From Alphaproteobacteria bacterium BRH_c36 (GTDB lineage: Bacteria > Pseudomonadota > Alphaproteobacteria > Rhizobiales > Hyphomicrobiaceae): 40,066 bases of DNA. The position numbers and the translations under genes were made by a program. How positions within the stretch are numbered: the first letter of the stretch is position 1; each line of letters begins with the position of its first letter. The notes under the pieces are model-generated. The model worked only from the letters and a program-made list of their open reading frames with translations. It had not been told where the DNA came from and did no database searches. Location: assembly GCA_001516065.1 (NCBI GenBank), contig LOEV01000180.1, positions 1-40,066 on the forward strand, given 5' to 3'. Below are positions 16,337-24,272 of this stretch, piece after piece.

Positions 16337-18396
16337 TGTCTCCCTCTGGCGAGTTGCCCGGCGAACGGATGAAGCGCTTGCGTCAGGAGCACGATGAGCG
16401 ACGCCAAGCTACATCACTCGCTGTCTCTAGTCCGCTCTCGCATTTCGATCTTTCGTTCCCGATTGGCTTTGATGGTTTTGACGTCCCCTACCGCGTCGAT
16501 CACAAAGCACGCATCGCCCACGAGCTCATCATAGGTGCGAGCAACCTCGGCAAAAGCCGGTTTATGGAACACCACGTTCGCCATGACATCCGCAAGGGTC
16601 ACGGCGTCTGCGTGATTGACCCCCACGGCCGTAACCCCGATAGCGTTTTCAACAACCTGCTGCGCTGGATCAAAGCCGAGGGCTTCGACGAACTTCGTAC
16701 CGTACGCATCATCGATCTCTCTGATCCGGCTCACGTCACTTCGCTCAATCCGTTCTACGTGCCACCTGACACTCCAGACCCCGATCCGTACGTTCTGGCT
16801 GACACACTTATGCAGATCTTTGAGCGAGTGTGGAACGAACCATTTATTGAAAAGCCGCTCATTTATCGACTGCTTCGGGCTATCTTCGTCGGCCTCTTCC
16901 AGCACGACTTAACCCTTGCTGACGTTGGACAGATTTTTGGGCGCGCGGGAGATCCTGATTTTCTCCGCCGTGATTTCATTGCCAACTTATCGAACTCCGA
17001 CGCACAAATCGCCCTCGAGGGTCTCGCTGACTTGACCGAAACCCCCGCCGGTCGGCGCGACTACCTGCAGCAAGTCATGGGGCCTCTCAACCGACTTGCC
17101 CGCTTCACGGACAAGCGCGCTATCAAACGTATGTTCTCCGGCGGTGGTGAACCGCTTGACCTCCGGCGCGTCATGGATGACCGCGAGATTCTCCTCGTCA
17201 ACATCGCCCCGGATGGGAACAACGTCGACCGTGATGTCTCGCTCCTAATGGGTACCTGGTTGATGCGGGAATTTACCCGTCTCTGTTCCTTGCGCCAGCA
17301 TCACGACCGCCGCTTCTTCCTCTACATCGATGAAGCCGCCGACTATTTGTCTGGTGACGTGGCCACCATTCTCGATACGTCTCGCAAAGAAGGTTTGTCG
17401 CTCGTCCTCGCGCTACAGCGCCTCGGCCAACTACGGAAAGCTGGTGACGACATCTACAACGCCGTCCTGACCAACCCGAACATCTACTCGGTCTTTGGTG
17501 GTCTCGAAATCGAGGAAGCCAAGATCATGGTCGATAACATGGTGGCCCTCGAACTCGAACGACCGGTGCAAGCCACCATCCGGCCAACCCACACTGGCAA
17601 ATTTGAAACCGTTTCCCTGAAATCTGCTTCACACAGCGACGGCGAAGCCGCCGCGCTCATGTTGGCCAAATCTACTGGCGAGCAGGTATCTTCCGGTTCG
17701 GCCACCGTCCACTCAACCAGTGCCGGTGGTTCTACGGGTTCGACGGGTTCGCTCGGGCAAACCGTAACGGGGGTTGATGCCAACGGCATGCCCATCGTTA
17801 TCGAACACGCAAGTCAGGCGACCTCCGCTGGCTATTCCGACATGGAGGGTTGGGGTACGGTTGAGAGCTCCTCTCACGGCTACTCAACCGCTGAAACATC
17901 GTCGCAAACCGCATCCACGAACAGCTCCAACACGACGGGTACGAGCGAGACGCTTAAACCCGAATTCGAAAACATGGTGTCGGGCGTGCATCCGCTTGAG
18001 ACGGTACGCTACGCCGCCGCGTTGGCCTTCCGCCAACTACCGGCGCGTCACTTTTTTGTATCGGTTAATCGCGGTGACGCCATCCGCCTCGCTGTCCCGA
18101 CCATCGAAGCCCCGCCCGTGGGCGACCAGGTGATTGCCGACTTCAAAGCAGCGCTCTTTGACGCCGACCCGGCCGTCATCTCCACCATCGCCGTCGATCG
18201 CGAACTCAAGCGACGTAGGCACGTCATTCGTGAACGTCTGGACTTCATGCCCATGCCCGGCGATCCAACAGTCGGCCGTGATGTCTCTGACGATGAACCC
18301 GAAGAATTTATTGACCCGGAGCAACAGGTCACTCCCGAGGGCGACAACATCGTTCCGTTTCCCAAGAACGACGACAATCCCGACGACGACACATAA
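16336..18396 (+). CDS. HerA/VirD4-like ATPase with Ser/Thr-rich insert (second of two)
   Basis: This 686-aa ATPase has a Walker A variant LIIGASNLGKSRFMEHHVRH (residue ~57), GVCVIDPHGRNPDSVFNNLL, and the mid-domain DREILLVNIAPDGNNVDRDV. The Walker B is RRFFLYIDEAADYLSGD (residue ~328), and the sensor segment is LSLVLALQRLGQLRKAGDDI. Residues ~455-535 form a low-complexity Ser/Thr/Gly-rich region that interrupts the C-terminal half. After it come RHFFVSVNRGDAIRL and an acidic tail. Family knowledge places it with TraG/VirD4/HerA DNA translocases. Having two different ATPases in one element suggests separate roles, for example coupling protein and pilus-type or partition motor. No membrane helix is visible. 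Confidence 0.85.
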   Translation: MSPSGELPGERMKRLRQEHDERRQATSLAVSSPLSHFDLSFPIGFDGFDVPYRVDHKARIAHELIIGASNLGKSRFMEHHVRHDIRKGHGVCVIDPHGRNPDSVFNNLLRWIKAEGFDELRTVRIIDLSDPAHVTSLNPFYVPPDTPDPDPYVLADTLMQIFERVWNEPFIEKPLIYRLLRAIFVGLFQHDLTLADVGQIFGRAGDPDFLRRDFIANLSNSDAQIALEGLADLTETPAGRRDYLQQVMGPLNRLARFTDKRAIKRMFSGGGEPLDLRRVMDDREILLVNIAPDGNNVDRDVSLLMGTWLMREFTRLCSLRQHHDRRFFLYIDEAADYLSGDVATILDTSRKEGLSLVLALQRLGQLRKAGDDIYNAVLTNPNIYSVFGGLEIEEAKIMVDNMVALELERPVQATIRPTHTGKFETVSLKSASHSDGEAAALMLAKSTGEQVSSGSATVHSTSAGGSTGSTGSLGQTVTGVDANGMPIVIEHASQATSAGYSDMEGWGTVESSSHGYSTAETSSQTASTNSSNTTGTSETLKPEFENMVSGVHPLETVRYAAALAFRQLPARHFFVSVNRGDAIRLAVPTIEAPPVGDQVIADFKAALFDADPAVISTIAVDRELKRRRHVIRERLDFMPMPGDPTVGRDVSDDEPEEFIDPEQQVTPEGDNIVPFPKNDDNPDDDT

Positions 18397-18421
18397 AAAA
18401 ACCGCACCCCGAAGGATGCGG
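18395..18421 (-). terminator. Terminator, mainly for the minus-strand gene at 18440
   Basis: CCGCA (18402-18406) pairs with TGCGG (18417-18421), with a small inner CC/GG pair. On the minus strand the hairpin is followed by a seven-base T-run. It lies 19 bases after the stop of the 68-aa gene and directly after the stop of the plus-strand ATPase gene. Confidence 0.7.
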
Positions 18422-18439
18422 CCTTCCGTCTTGGTGATG

Positions 18440-18646
18440 TCACTTCCGATGACCGTACAGGTCGGTGTCATCTTTGATGCCGTAATTGTTAGGATCAATC
18501 CCAACCGATTTCAGCGCTTGCGCCGTCATCTTGTCGCGGATCGCCTTTTCCAACACCTTCTGATGCGCATCGGGATACATTTTTTTCACTTCCTTCAGCG
18601 CTTCTTCTAACCGCCAGCGTTCGCGCCTCTCACCAGGTGTTTCCAC
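18440..18646 (-). CDS. Small charged helical protein
   Basis: This 68-aa protein starts at a GTG with GGAAGG nine bases upstream. A longer frame to 18829 exists but overlaps the neighbouring gene and has no RBS. The sequence RERWRLEEALKEVKKMYPDA followed by KAIRDKMTAQALKSVGIDPN is strongly helical and charged. No domain is recognised. It is followed closely by a terminator and lies downstream of the Replic_Relax-like gene on the same strand, so it may belong to the same transcript. Function is unknown. Confidence 0.6.
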   Translation of the reverse strand: METPGERRERWRLEEALKEVKKMYPDAHQKVLEKAIRDKMTAQALKSVGIDPNNYGIKDDTDLYGHRK

Positions 18647-18780
18647 TGTACAATCCCTTCCGTGAGCTTTGCAGCCACCCGAACCATTCAGGTAACTGCT
18701 GACGCACAGAAGGTTTTGAAGAACCCAAAGGATGTTTATTTGTATACAGACTAAAACAGTTTCGTTATTTGTCAACCCGT

Positions 18781-19869
18781 CTACTTCTTCCCCAGGATCG
18801 CGACCGGTTTCCCTGCCCCGTTCAACCACTCATGTCTAAAGATGTCGTCGCACTGTCGGATTTCGTTGAAAGTTGAAAACAAAAACAAGTCAGGCGCTTG
18901 CCCGCCGGTGACGTACTGCAACGCTTCAATCATACGATCGCGGTGACTGACGTTGCGCGTGGTGACCAACACCCGCAGAGCGGGCCAGCCGAAATGCTCT
19001 TTATGCCAGCCGTGTTTGTATGCCCAGAAGTACGTCGTGAATTTGTGGAGGAACGATCGCTGGTTGGCGGTTGCGTTATGCAAGAGGAGTTTATACCGCG
19101 CCTCATCAACCCGGGCTTTGGCGGTAAGTTGTTGTGACTTCCCTGCCGCGTCGCGCTCATCTAACAGCGCGGCTTTTAACTTCCGTTCGAGTTGTTCGCC
19201 CCGCACCACCGGCATGCTGGCTGTATCGACCTCCGCTACGAAATATTTGCTGATCTGTTTGCCGACAGTGTCTTGTCTTACACTAAGGACTGCATCGGGA
19301 CGCACCCGACCTTTGCCTTTCGTTGGGAACCCGTGTGGCGTTGCTTCAAAAAACCACGGCCGCTCGATTGTTTGCGTGCGCTCCGGCAGATCGACGAGCA
19401 GCTCATCGGCTTCATGAACCGAAAAGCCTTGGTAGTTTCGCGCCGTGGTTTCAAACGTCACCATGAGTTCGCTCGTCTCAACGGTGTGTTCGACGAAATC
19501 GCGCTTCGCCCCCTTGTTTCGTTGCGTCCAATCAAGACGCCCGGCCGGCGCTAGGTCACGCCGTTGTAGCTTCGCTCCCATCCGCGAACTGTTGCCGTAA
19601 ACATGATCCCGGCGGCCACACTCATCCCAATACTCTTTTTGCCCGTTGGGCTTCACCAGCAATTGGTTGCGGAACATCTTCGTCAATCGCGTCCGCGTGT
19701 GTGCGTGTGATCCACCCTCGAGCGGTTCGACCAATCGGCAGATCTGATCAGCATCGAGGAAGCGCCGCTTCGCGAGCCACAGCCCAATGGCGAGATCCCG
19801 TTCTTGTTCACGATACGGGGTCTCAGCACTGCCAAGTTTGAAATGTCGATGCTTGGTCGTACTCGTCAT
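18781..19869 (-). CDS. Replic_Relax-like plasmid replication/relaxation protein
   Basis: This 362-aa protein has an N-terminal winged-helix-like part (QERDLAIGLWLAKRRFLDAD, then RTRLTKMFRNQLLVKPNGQK). The middle carries KRDFVEHTVETSELMVTFET and RVRPDAVLSVRQ. After KYFVAEVDTASMPV come KAHxRK-like basic helices and a WPALRVLVTTRNVSHRDRMI segment. This order matches the Replic_Relax family, first linked to replication and DNA relaxation of conjugative plasmids. The central PDAVL...FVAEVD pattern resembles a nuclease-fold core with D and E-x-D, but catalysis is unproven. It is the only relaxase-like candidate in the element. The start at 19869 sits six bases after TATAAT. Confidence 0.78.
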   Translation of the reverse strand: MTSTTKHRHFKLGSAETPYREQERDLAIGLWLAKRRFLDADQICRLVEPLEGGSHAHTRTRLTKMFRNQLLVKPNGQKEYWDECGRRDHVYGNSSRMGAKLQRRDLAPAGRLDWTQRNKGAKRDFVEHTVETSELMVTFETTARNYQGFSVHEADELLVDLPERTQTIERPWFFEATPHGFPTKGKGRVRPDAVLSVRQDTVGKQISKYFVAEVDTASMPVVRGEQLERKLKAALLDERDAAGKSQQLTAKARVDEARYKLLLHNATANQRSFLHKFTTYFWAYKHGWHKEHFGWPALRVLVTTRNVSHRDRMIEALQYVTGGQAPDLFLFSTFNEIRQCDDIFRHEWLNGAGKPVAILGKK

Positions 19870-19875
19870 GCTTTC

Positions 19876-19881
19876 ATTATA
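19876..19881 (-). promoter_or_regulatory. -10 box of the Replic_Relax-like gene (leaderless)
   Basis: On the minus strand a consensus TATAAT ends six bases before the ATG at 19869. The gap GAAAGC cannot hold both a start site and a Shine-Dalgarno sequence, so the mRNA is probably leaderless. Confidence 0.6.
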
Positions 19882-19983
19882 CCGATTTTGATCACGATCA
19901 GCCTGCCACGGCTGCTTGACCGTCAAGGGTTCGCTTGCGCCTGACGCCCTTGACGGCACTGCGCCGACGCCGCGCCAATTGGC

Positions 19984-19989
19984 TATCAT
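19984..19989 (+). promoter_or_regulatory. Likely -10 box of the CHC2 gene
   Basis: TATCAT lies nine bases before the ATG at 19999 and no Shine-Dalgarno sequence intervenes. It faces away from the Replic_Relax promoter across a 129-bp divergent region. Confidence 0.4.
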
Positions 19990-19998
19990 CAAAATGAT

Positions 19999-20313
19999 AT
20001 GGTGCGTGCAATGAAGCGAACAACAACCATGACAGTCCTCGACAACATCAAGGCGAGCGTGCCGATCGACATCGCCCTCGCCCACTACGGCATCACCCTA
20101 AAGGTCTCCGGCAACCGCCTGACTGGCGTCTGCCCGATCCATCACGGATCGAACAAGCGAGCCTTCGTCGTCTCTGCTGATCGTCGCGCCTGGTACTGCT
20201 TCGGCGACTGCCGGCGCGGCGGCAGCGTTCTTGATCTTGTCATGACCCTGGAAAATTGTTCATTATCGGAAGCTGGCGACCGCCTGGCCGACCGGTACGG
20301 GGTGAAACCATGA
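19999..20313 (+). CDS. Stand-alone CHC2 zinc-finger (DnaG-type primase) protein
   Basis: This 104-aa protein consists of a CHC2 zinc-binding domain only. CPIHHG (Cys and His ligands) is followed about 20 residues later by WYCFGDCRRGGSVLDLVM (the Cys pair). The order LKVSGNRLTGVCPIHHGSNK and FVVSADRRAWYCFGDC is that of the N-terminal domain of bacterial primases. No TOPRIM catalytic domain follows. Stand-alone CHC2 proteins occur on plasmids and phages and are thought to recognise primer start sites for a separate polymerase or the host primase. It overlaps the next gene by ATGA and is divergent from the Replic_Relax-like gene, making a small replication locus. Confidence 0.88.
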   Translation: MVRAMKRTTTMTVLDNIKASVPIDIALAHYGITLKVSGNRLTGVCPIHHGSNKRAFVVSADRRAWYCFGDCRRGGSVLDLVMTLENCSLSEAGDRLADRYGVKP

Positions 20314-20483
20314 AGCTGACGCCAGAGCAGCAACGCGCTGTTCACGAGCTCGAAATCATCGATCACGAACGGGCGTGGATCGCTTGGGCGAAGCGAGAAC
20401 CTCGGTTTTGCCGCATGCTTTTTGTCTCGAGCCGTCTCTACGTGGGCAATCTCTGGCGACGGGTAAGAGGCGCTCCGTGGTGA
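20310..20483 (+). CDS. Small protein coupled to the CHC2 gene
   Basis: This 57-aa protein begins MKLTPEQQRAVHELEIIDHE and ends in a basic, aromatic tail (SRLYVGNLWRRVRGAPW). Its ATG overlaps the CHC2 stop (ATGA), which argues for translation from the same message. No domain is recognised. The first half should be a helix and the second half is basic enough to contact DNA. Function is unknown; the gene call rests on the overlap and frame quality. Confidence 0.55.
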   Translation: MKLTPEQQRAVHELEIIDHERAWIAWAKREPRFCRMLFVSSRLYVGNLWRRVRGAPW

Positions 20484-20526
20484 TCTTCACGTTGGCAGAC
20501 CGTGACGATACGCTTACCCTAGGAAG

Positions 20527-21270
20527 TTGACCGTGCCTGTTGTGCTCGCCTTACTCGTCCTCTTTGGCTTACTCGGCGGTTCATACTTCTTGATGACTGC
20601 CGAGCAGTCGGCATTTCGTAAGCAAGATGGGACTGATACGCCAGCCGTTCCGCCCGCACCAAAAGTACTGGTCAAGCTACCTGATCGCATCTACGTGAAA
20701 CGATGTGGTGGGGCTGACGGTTGGGCTTACCTCACCAAAGAAGATCCCAGTAAGGTCTTCTCGCACCGGGCCAACGGCCGCCAAGTGCAACTGCAATACC
20801 GAAGTGCTTCAGGCAGATGGCAGGACTATGAAGACGCTGGCTTCTTCGCTACCCAGTTTAGGTTGTGCGCTCGTGAGAAAGATCCGGCACACCGTGACGA
20901 AGATGTGGCCGGCAAATGGCTCTCACTTAAGTGGCACACGATGGACGAGAAACGAGCGCAGCGCATAAGACACAAGGTCGAGTTCGAGGCGTCTGTGCGG
21001 CCATCACTTCGAGTGCAGCGGTGTGGTCAGGCTTGGGAGTTTTTAGATGTACCGCGCCATGCCAGCTTTGAGGGTTACAATTCCAGAGGCCCTATCCTCG
21101 TCGAATACCGTGATGAGCATGGTGTTTGGATTCAGTACAACGAACGATTACCCAATCGGCCAACGAGCGGCAAGCTACGGTTTTGCGCGCTGTTCCCCAT
21201 GAAGAGCCCCATCTTTAAATTTACTGACGCGATCCATCACCCAGTCCAACTCAAGTGGAAGCGTCGCTAG
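20527..21270 (+). CDS. Membrane-anchored periplasmic protein with two copies of a Cys-containing repeat
   Basis: This 247-aa protein starts at TTG with AGGA six bases upstream; a GTG two codons later is the alternative. Residues ~3-22 form one hydrophobic anchor (VVLALLVLFGLLGGSYFLM). Two similar ~80-residue units follow. Each has R-C-G near its start, a hydrophobic-Y-R-x-W strand in the middle (VQLQYRSASGRWQDY; ILVEYRDEHGVWIQY), then F-R-L-C or L-R-F-C, and each ends with L-K-W. The same unit occurs once in the lipoprotein at 21280. No named family is recognised. The two cysteines per unit probably form a disulfide in the periplasm. The role may be in the envelope part of a transfer apparatus, by context only. 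Confidence 0.65.
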   Translation: MTVPVVLALLVLFGLLGGSYFLMTAEQSAFRKQDGTDTPAVPPAPKVLVKLPDRIYVKRCGGADGWAYLTKEDPSKVFSHRANGRQVQLQYRSASGRWQDYEDAGFFATQFRLCAREKDPAHRDEDVAGKWLSLKWHTMDEKRAQRIRHKVEFEASVRPSLRVQRCGQAWEFLDVPRHASFEGYNSRGPILVEYRDEHGVWIQYNERLPNRPTSGKLRFCALFPMKSPIFKFTDAIHHPVQLKWKRR

Positions 21271-21279
21271 CGTCCGTCG

Positions 21280-21636
21280 TCACTCCCAGGTCAGGGGAAT
21301 TTTGCCGCCGCCACAGAACCGAATTGCCTCAGGCCCGCTGACAAATGTCCGTGCTGTCTTGCTGACCTTGAGATTTTCCCAGAAGTCGCCATAGCGTACT
21401 TGAACATCACCGCGCGCATCGAAAGATATCGGTCTTCCCACTAGCTTTAGTGGATACGACCAGCCACCATACATGGCGTTGCCACAATTGGGCGCATGCA
21501 CGGATTTCACCGTTCCTGGCGTATTGTATGCTTTTTTCATTTCTGCTTCCCGCCTCGCTCGTTCGGCGGAATCATCGCAACCCAGCACGCCGACACCTAA
21601 GAGCAGGCCAGCGAATACGACCGGTGCTGTTCGCAT
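21280..21636 (-). CDS. Lipoprotein with one copy of the Cys-containing repeat
   Basis: This 118-aa protein has a signal peptide MRTAPVVFAGLLLGVGVLGC whose last four residues (VLGC) form a lipobox, so it should be lipidated and membrane anchored. After a charged linker (RREAEMKKAYNT) the single repeat unit contains NCGNAMYGGWSY, VQVRYGDFWENLK and IRFCGGGKIPLTW. This matches both units of the convergent gene at 20527. The two genes are tail to tail, nine bases apart. The start at 21636 is preferred over 21678 because it gives the canonical lipoprotein signal. No named family is recognised. Confidence 0.7.
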   Translation of the reverse strand: MRTAPVVFAGLLLGVGVLGCDDSAERARREAEMKKAYNTPGTVKSVHAPNCGNAMYGGWSYPLKLVGRPISFDARGDVQVRYGDFWENLKVSKTARTFVSGPEAIRFCGGGKIPLTWE

Positions 21637-21748
21637 CCTACTGTCAGCCTCCACACGAACCACGACACGCGATCGCAAACCTCACGCGGTCGATCTCCCT
21701 TCACCTAGCTTGGTTGTAAAACGGTGTATCAAAAATGTGGACACTCGA

Positions 21749-21771
21749 CCCCCATTTTCTGGGGTTTTTTT
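21749..21771 (+). terminator. Plus-strand terminator-like hairpin without an obvious gene
   Basis: CCCC (21750-21753) pairs with GGGG (21761-21764) around ATTTTCT and is followed by seven T. The nearest plus-strand gene ends 480 bp upstream, so it may mark the end of a lost or unrecognised transcript. Confidence 0.45.
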
Positions 21772-21821
21772 GATGTGTGCTAGACTGGTTCGAAAACGAC
21801 CCTTAAAGAGCCAATCGTCTA

Positions 21822-22754
21822 CTATGCTTTTGACCCTGACGGTTTGTTATCGGCTCGCGCGTCGATCAGGACGATATCGGGATCACCTTCAAGATCTAAC
21901 TCCTTCAGTATGCCAGCCACACGACGCCACTCATCGTATGTGAAAAACAAGATCGCTTTGATGGCCATGGTTGCGTCACTCGCCTTTTGGTAGATCGGAA
22001 CTTGCTTTTGCAGATTGCGTTTGAGCTGCGTGTTCTTCGCGAGCTTCATTTCGACCAGTGTCTTGTCTTGTGCACCGCGCGAGATCTTGAAGTCGACCGG
22101 CCCACGACCGTCATTCACCTCAGCACTTGGATCGGATGGCGAACCGAACCAAACAAGTCGATATAGAATGTGAAGGTCTTTTTCTCTCTGAATAGGCTGA
22201 TCTTGGTCATAGAAAATTTTGTGGCCGCCCTTATTCTCGATGACATCCTTTAGGTAGGCCAAGCGAGCGTGTGCCTCATGGTACGTGTTCCCGCTGTGTT
22301 GGTAGAATTCGGTCTCGCTGAGGAGAGACTGCTGCAGCGTCTTAAGCTGCCGGATGAAGAGCCGCTCGGTTAGCTGTACTTTTTGCGAGCTAATGTTCTG
22401 AGCGTCTTCTCCCTGCTCCTCTTTCAGACGAATGTAATAATCAATCAACTGAGGGTACTGCAAGATTGTACGCACTGCTGCGTCGTCACGTTCCTTCTTG
22501 TTGGGATCTCGGCCTTTCGGTCGCACAAGAACAGAATGAAAGTAATTTTCAACCTGCGCTCGCAACGCGGCGTCAGGTATGGCAACCGGGATGCTCGCAA
22601 ACTTGTCGACCAGATCGCGGCGGTTTATCCAGTTTTCATCCCGCGTAAGCATGTCCTTTGGTGTCAGAATCACGAAGTCTCCGTTGACCCAGGGTAGTTG
22701 ATACCGCCCACGTTCCCATGACTGCGTAACGTAGTTGAACCGGGCGTTGTTGAC
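21822..22754 (-). pseudogene. 3' part of a 489-aa PD-(D/E)xK nuclease-like gene split by an IS
   Basis: On the minus strand this continues the gene that starts at 24809. Removing 22755-24263 and one copy of the 9-base duplication restores a continuous 489-codon frame (VNN from the right side joins ARFNYVTQSW on the left). This part supplies residues 180-489. Near the end, GPVDFKIS (D400 of the rebuilt protein) followed by LVEMKLA (E414-x-K416) fits the D...ExK core of a PD-(D/E)xK nuclease. Then come QKQVPIYQKA and a hydrophobic strand AIKAILFFTYDEW. The frame after a GTG at 22673 could still yield a 283-aa C-terminal fragment. The whole family is unknown to me. Its position beside restriction genes suggests defence. 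Confidence 0.75.
22746..22754. repeat. 9-base target-site duplication, left copy
   Basis: GTTGTTGAC at 22746-22754 recurs exactly at 24264-24272, directly flanking the IS ends. It is long for an IS3-family element, which usually makes 3-5 bp. Confidence 0.75.
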
Positions 22755-22838
22755 TGTTTGCCGTCAGCAACCCTGAGACAAGTTGATGCGAATCTGAGAG
22801 GAGGATTTTGAGGTCATCGTAGCCATTATGGAGCGAAG

Positions 22839-23210
22839 ATGAGATCGAAATCCGGGCCGCAATCGTCGGCAGAAGAACATGTCCGCGAGATCCGCCGGGC
22901 AACACGCAAGCAATACAGTTCCGAAGAAAAGGTCCGCATTGTCCTGGAGGGGCTGCGCGGCGAGTATTCCATCGCCGAGCTGTGCCGGCGCGAAGGGATC
23001 GTGCAGAGCCTCTACTACAAATGGTCGAAGGAGTTCCTCGAAGCCGGCAAGAAGCGGCTCTCGGGCGATACCGAGCGCCAGGCGACATCCGGTGAAGTCA
23101 AGGATCTGCGCCGTGAGATGGGTGACCTTAAAGAGGCGCTGGCTGATGTCCTGCTCGAAAACCGGCTGCTTAAAAAAAGCATGATCGGGGATGGGGACAG
23201 CGATATATGA
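22839..23210 (+). CDS. IS3-family transposase OrfA
   Basis: This 123-aa protein has a helix-turn-helix (SSEEKVRIVLEGLRGEYSIA, then ELCRREGIVQSLYYKWSKEF) and a leucine-zipper-like helix near the C-terminus (VKDLRREMGDLKEALADVLL). This is the standard OrfA layout: end-binding domain plus multimerisation helix. Its last codons overlap the ATG of OrfB (ATGA at 23207-23210), so OrfB may be made by reinitiation rather than only by frameshifting. Confidence 0.9.
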   Translation: MRSKSGPQSSAEEHVREIRRATRKQYSSEEKVRIVLEGLRGEYSIAELCRREGIVQSLYYKWSKEFLEAGKKRLSGDTERQATSGEVKDLRREMGDLKEALADVLLENRLLKKSMIGDGDSDI

Positions 23211-24190
23211 GGTATCCCGCAACTGAAAAGCTTGAGATCATTCGCATCGTCGAGCGATCGCATTTGCCGGTCAAACAGACGCTGGCCAAGATCGGCGTCT
23301 CACGACCGACATTTTACAGGTGGTACGATCTCTATCGCCGGTTCGGCGAGGCTGGTCTCGAAGACCGACGGGCAGGACCGAAACGCCCGGCCTGGAACCG
23401 CATCCCTGACAACGTGCGCGGCGAGATCATCGATATGGCGCTGGACAAGCCTGAACTATCGCCTCGCGAAGTGGCTGTTACGTTCACCGACGAGCGCTCG
23501 TACTTCGTCTCGGAAGCCAGTGCTTATAGGCTTCTGAAGGCGCATGGCCTGATCACGTCGCCAGCTCACATCGTTATGAAAGCGGCGAATGAGTTCAAGG
23601 ACAAGACGACGGCGCCGAACCAGTTGTGGCAGACCGACTTTACGTATCTCAAGGTCAACGTCTGGGGTTGGTATTATCTGTCAACCATCCTCGATGACTT
23701 CTCGCGCTACATCGTGGCTTGGAAGCTGTGCTCGACGATGAAAGCCGGCGACGTCACGGACACGTTGGAGATGGCACTGGCGGCATCAGGGCTCGACCAA
23801 GCTGACGTCCGGCATCGTCCGCGCCTGCTTTCGGATAACGGCTCAAGCTATGTCGCCGGAGATCTTGCCGACTGGATGACAGAGCATGACATGAAGCATA
23901 TTCGCGGTGCGCCGTACCATCCGATGACCCAAGGCAAAATCGAACGTTGGCACCAGACGCTCAAGAACCGCATCCTGCTTGAGCACTACTATCTGCCCGG
24001 TGATCTGGAAGCCCAGATCGATGACTTCGTCGGGCACTACAATCACCGCCGCTATCACGAGAGCCTCGGCAATCTTACACCCGCCGACGTCTACTTCGGG
24101 CGCGGCCAAACCATCTTATTGAACAGAGAAAGGATCAAACGACAGACATTCGAACAACGCCGCTTGCAACACGAAAGGCAAGCCGCTTAA
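23207..24190 (+). CDS. IS3/IS481-type transposase OrfB with DDE integrase core
   Basis: This 327-aa protein has an N-terminal helix-turn-helix (PVKQTLAKIGVSRPTFYRWY) and a middle linker. The rve-type catalytic core follows at residues ~140-270, with WQTDFTYLKV (first D), LLSDNGSSY (second D) and TQGKIERWHQTLK (E). C-terminal YNHRRYHESLGNLTPADVYF is the usual closing motif. It has its own HTH as in IS481-like proteins, yet is paired with a separate OrfA. All catalytic residues are present and the frame is complete, so the transposase is probably functional. Confidence 0.92.
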   Translation: MRYPATEKLEIIRIVERSHLPVKQTLAKIGVSRPTFYRWYDLYRRFGEAGLEDRRAGPKRPAWNRIPDNVRGEIIDMALDKPELSPREVAVTFTDERSYFVSEASAYRLLKAHGLITSPAHIVMKAANEFKDKTTAPNQLWQTDFTYLKVNVWGWYYLSTILDDFSRYIVAWKLCSTMKAGDVTDTLEMALAASGLDQADVRHRPRLLSDNGSSYVAGDLADWMTEHDMKHIRGAPYHPMTQGKIERWHQTLKNRILLEHYYLPGDLEAQIDDFVGHYNHRRYHESLGNLTPADVYFGRGQTILLNRERIKRQTFEQRRLQHERQAA

Positions 24191-24263
24191 ATCAACCCAC
24201 CAGATGATCCTGATCCTCCACTAGATCGAGCCAAGCGGGTCTCAAAGATTGTGATGACGGACA

Positions 24264-24272
24264 GTTGTTGAC
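24264..24272. repeat. 9-base target-site duplication, right copy
   Basis: GTTGTTGAC matches 22746-22754. On the minus strand it encodes the V-N-N at which the nuclease-like protein is interrupted. Confidence 0.75.

Larger units (their letters stand above)
22755..24263 (+). mobile_element. IS3-like insertion sequence, 1509 bp
   Basis: The ends are imperfect inverted repeats. The left end starts TGTTTGCCGTCAGCA with CTGAGAC following; the right end, read inward on the minus strand, starts TGTCCGTCATCACA with TGAGAC following. It begins TG and ends CA and is flanked by a 9-base direct repeat. It carries a two-frame transposase, OrfA then OrfB, overlapping at ATGA. It has inserted into the nuclease-like gene in the opposite orientation. 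Both frames look intact, so the element may be active. Confidence 0.85.

Noticed and set aside
19055-19670. GGTTGCG-containing stretches as possible left attachment site
   Set aside because: Only about 10 bases match the tRNA 3' end, and they lie inside the Replic_Relax-like coding sequence, as expected by chance.
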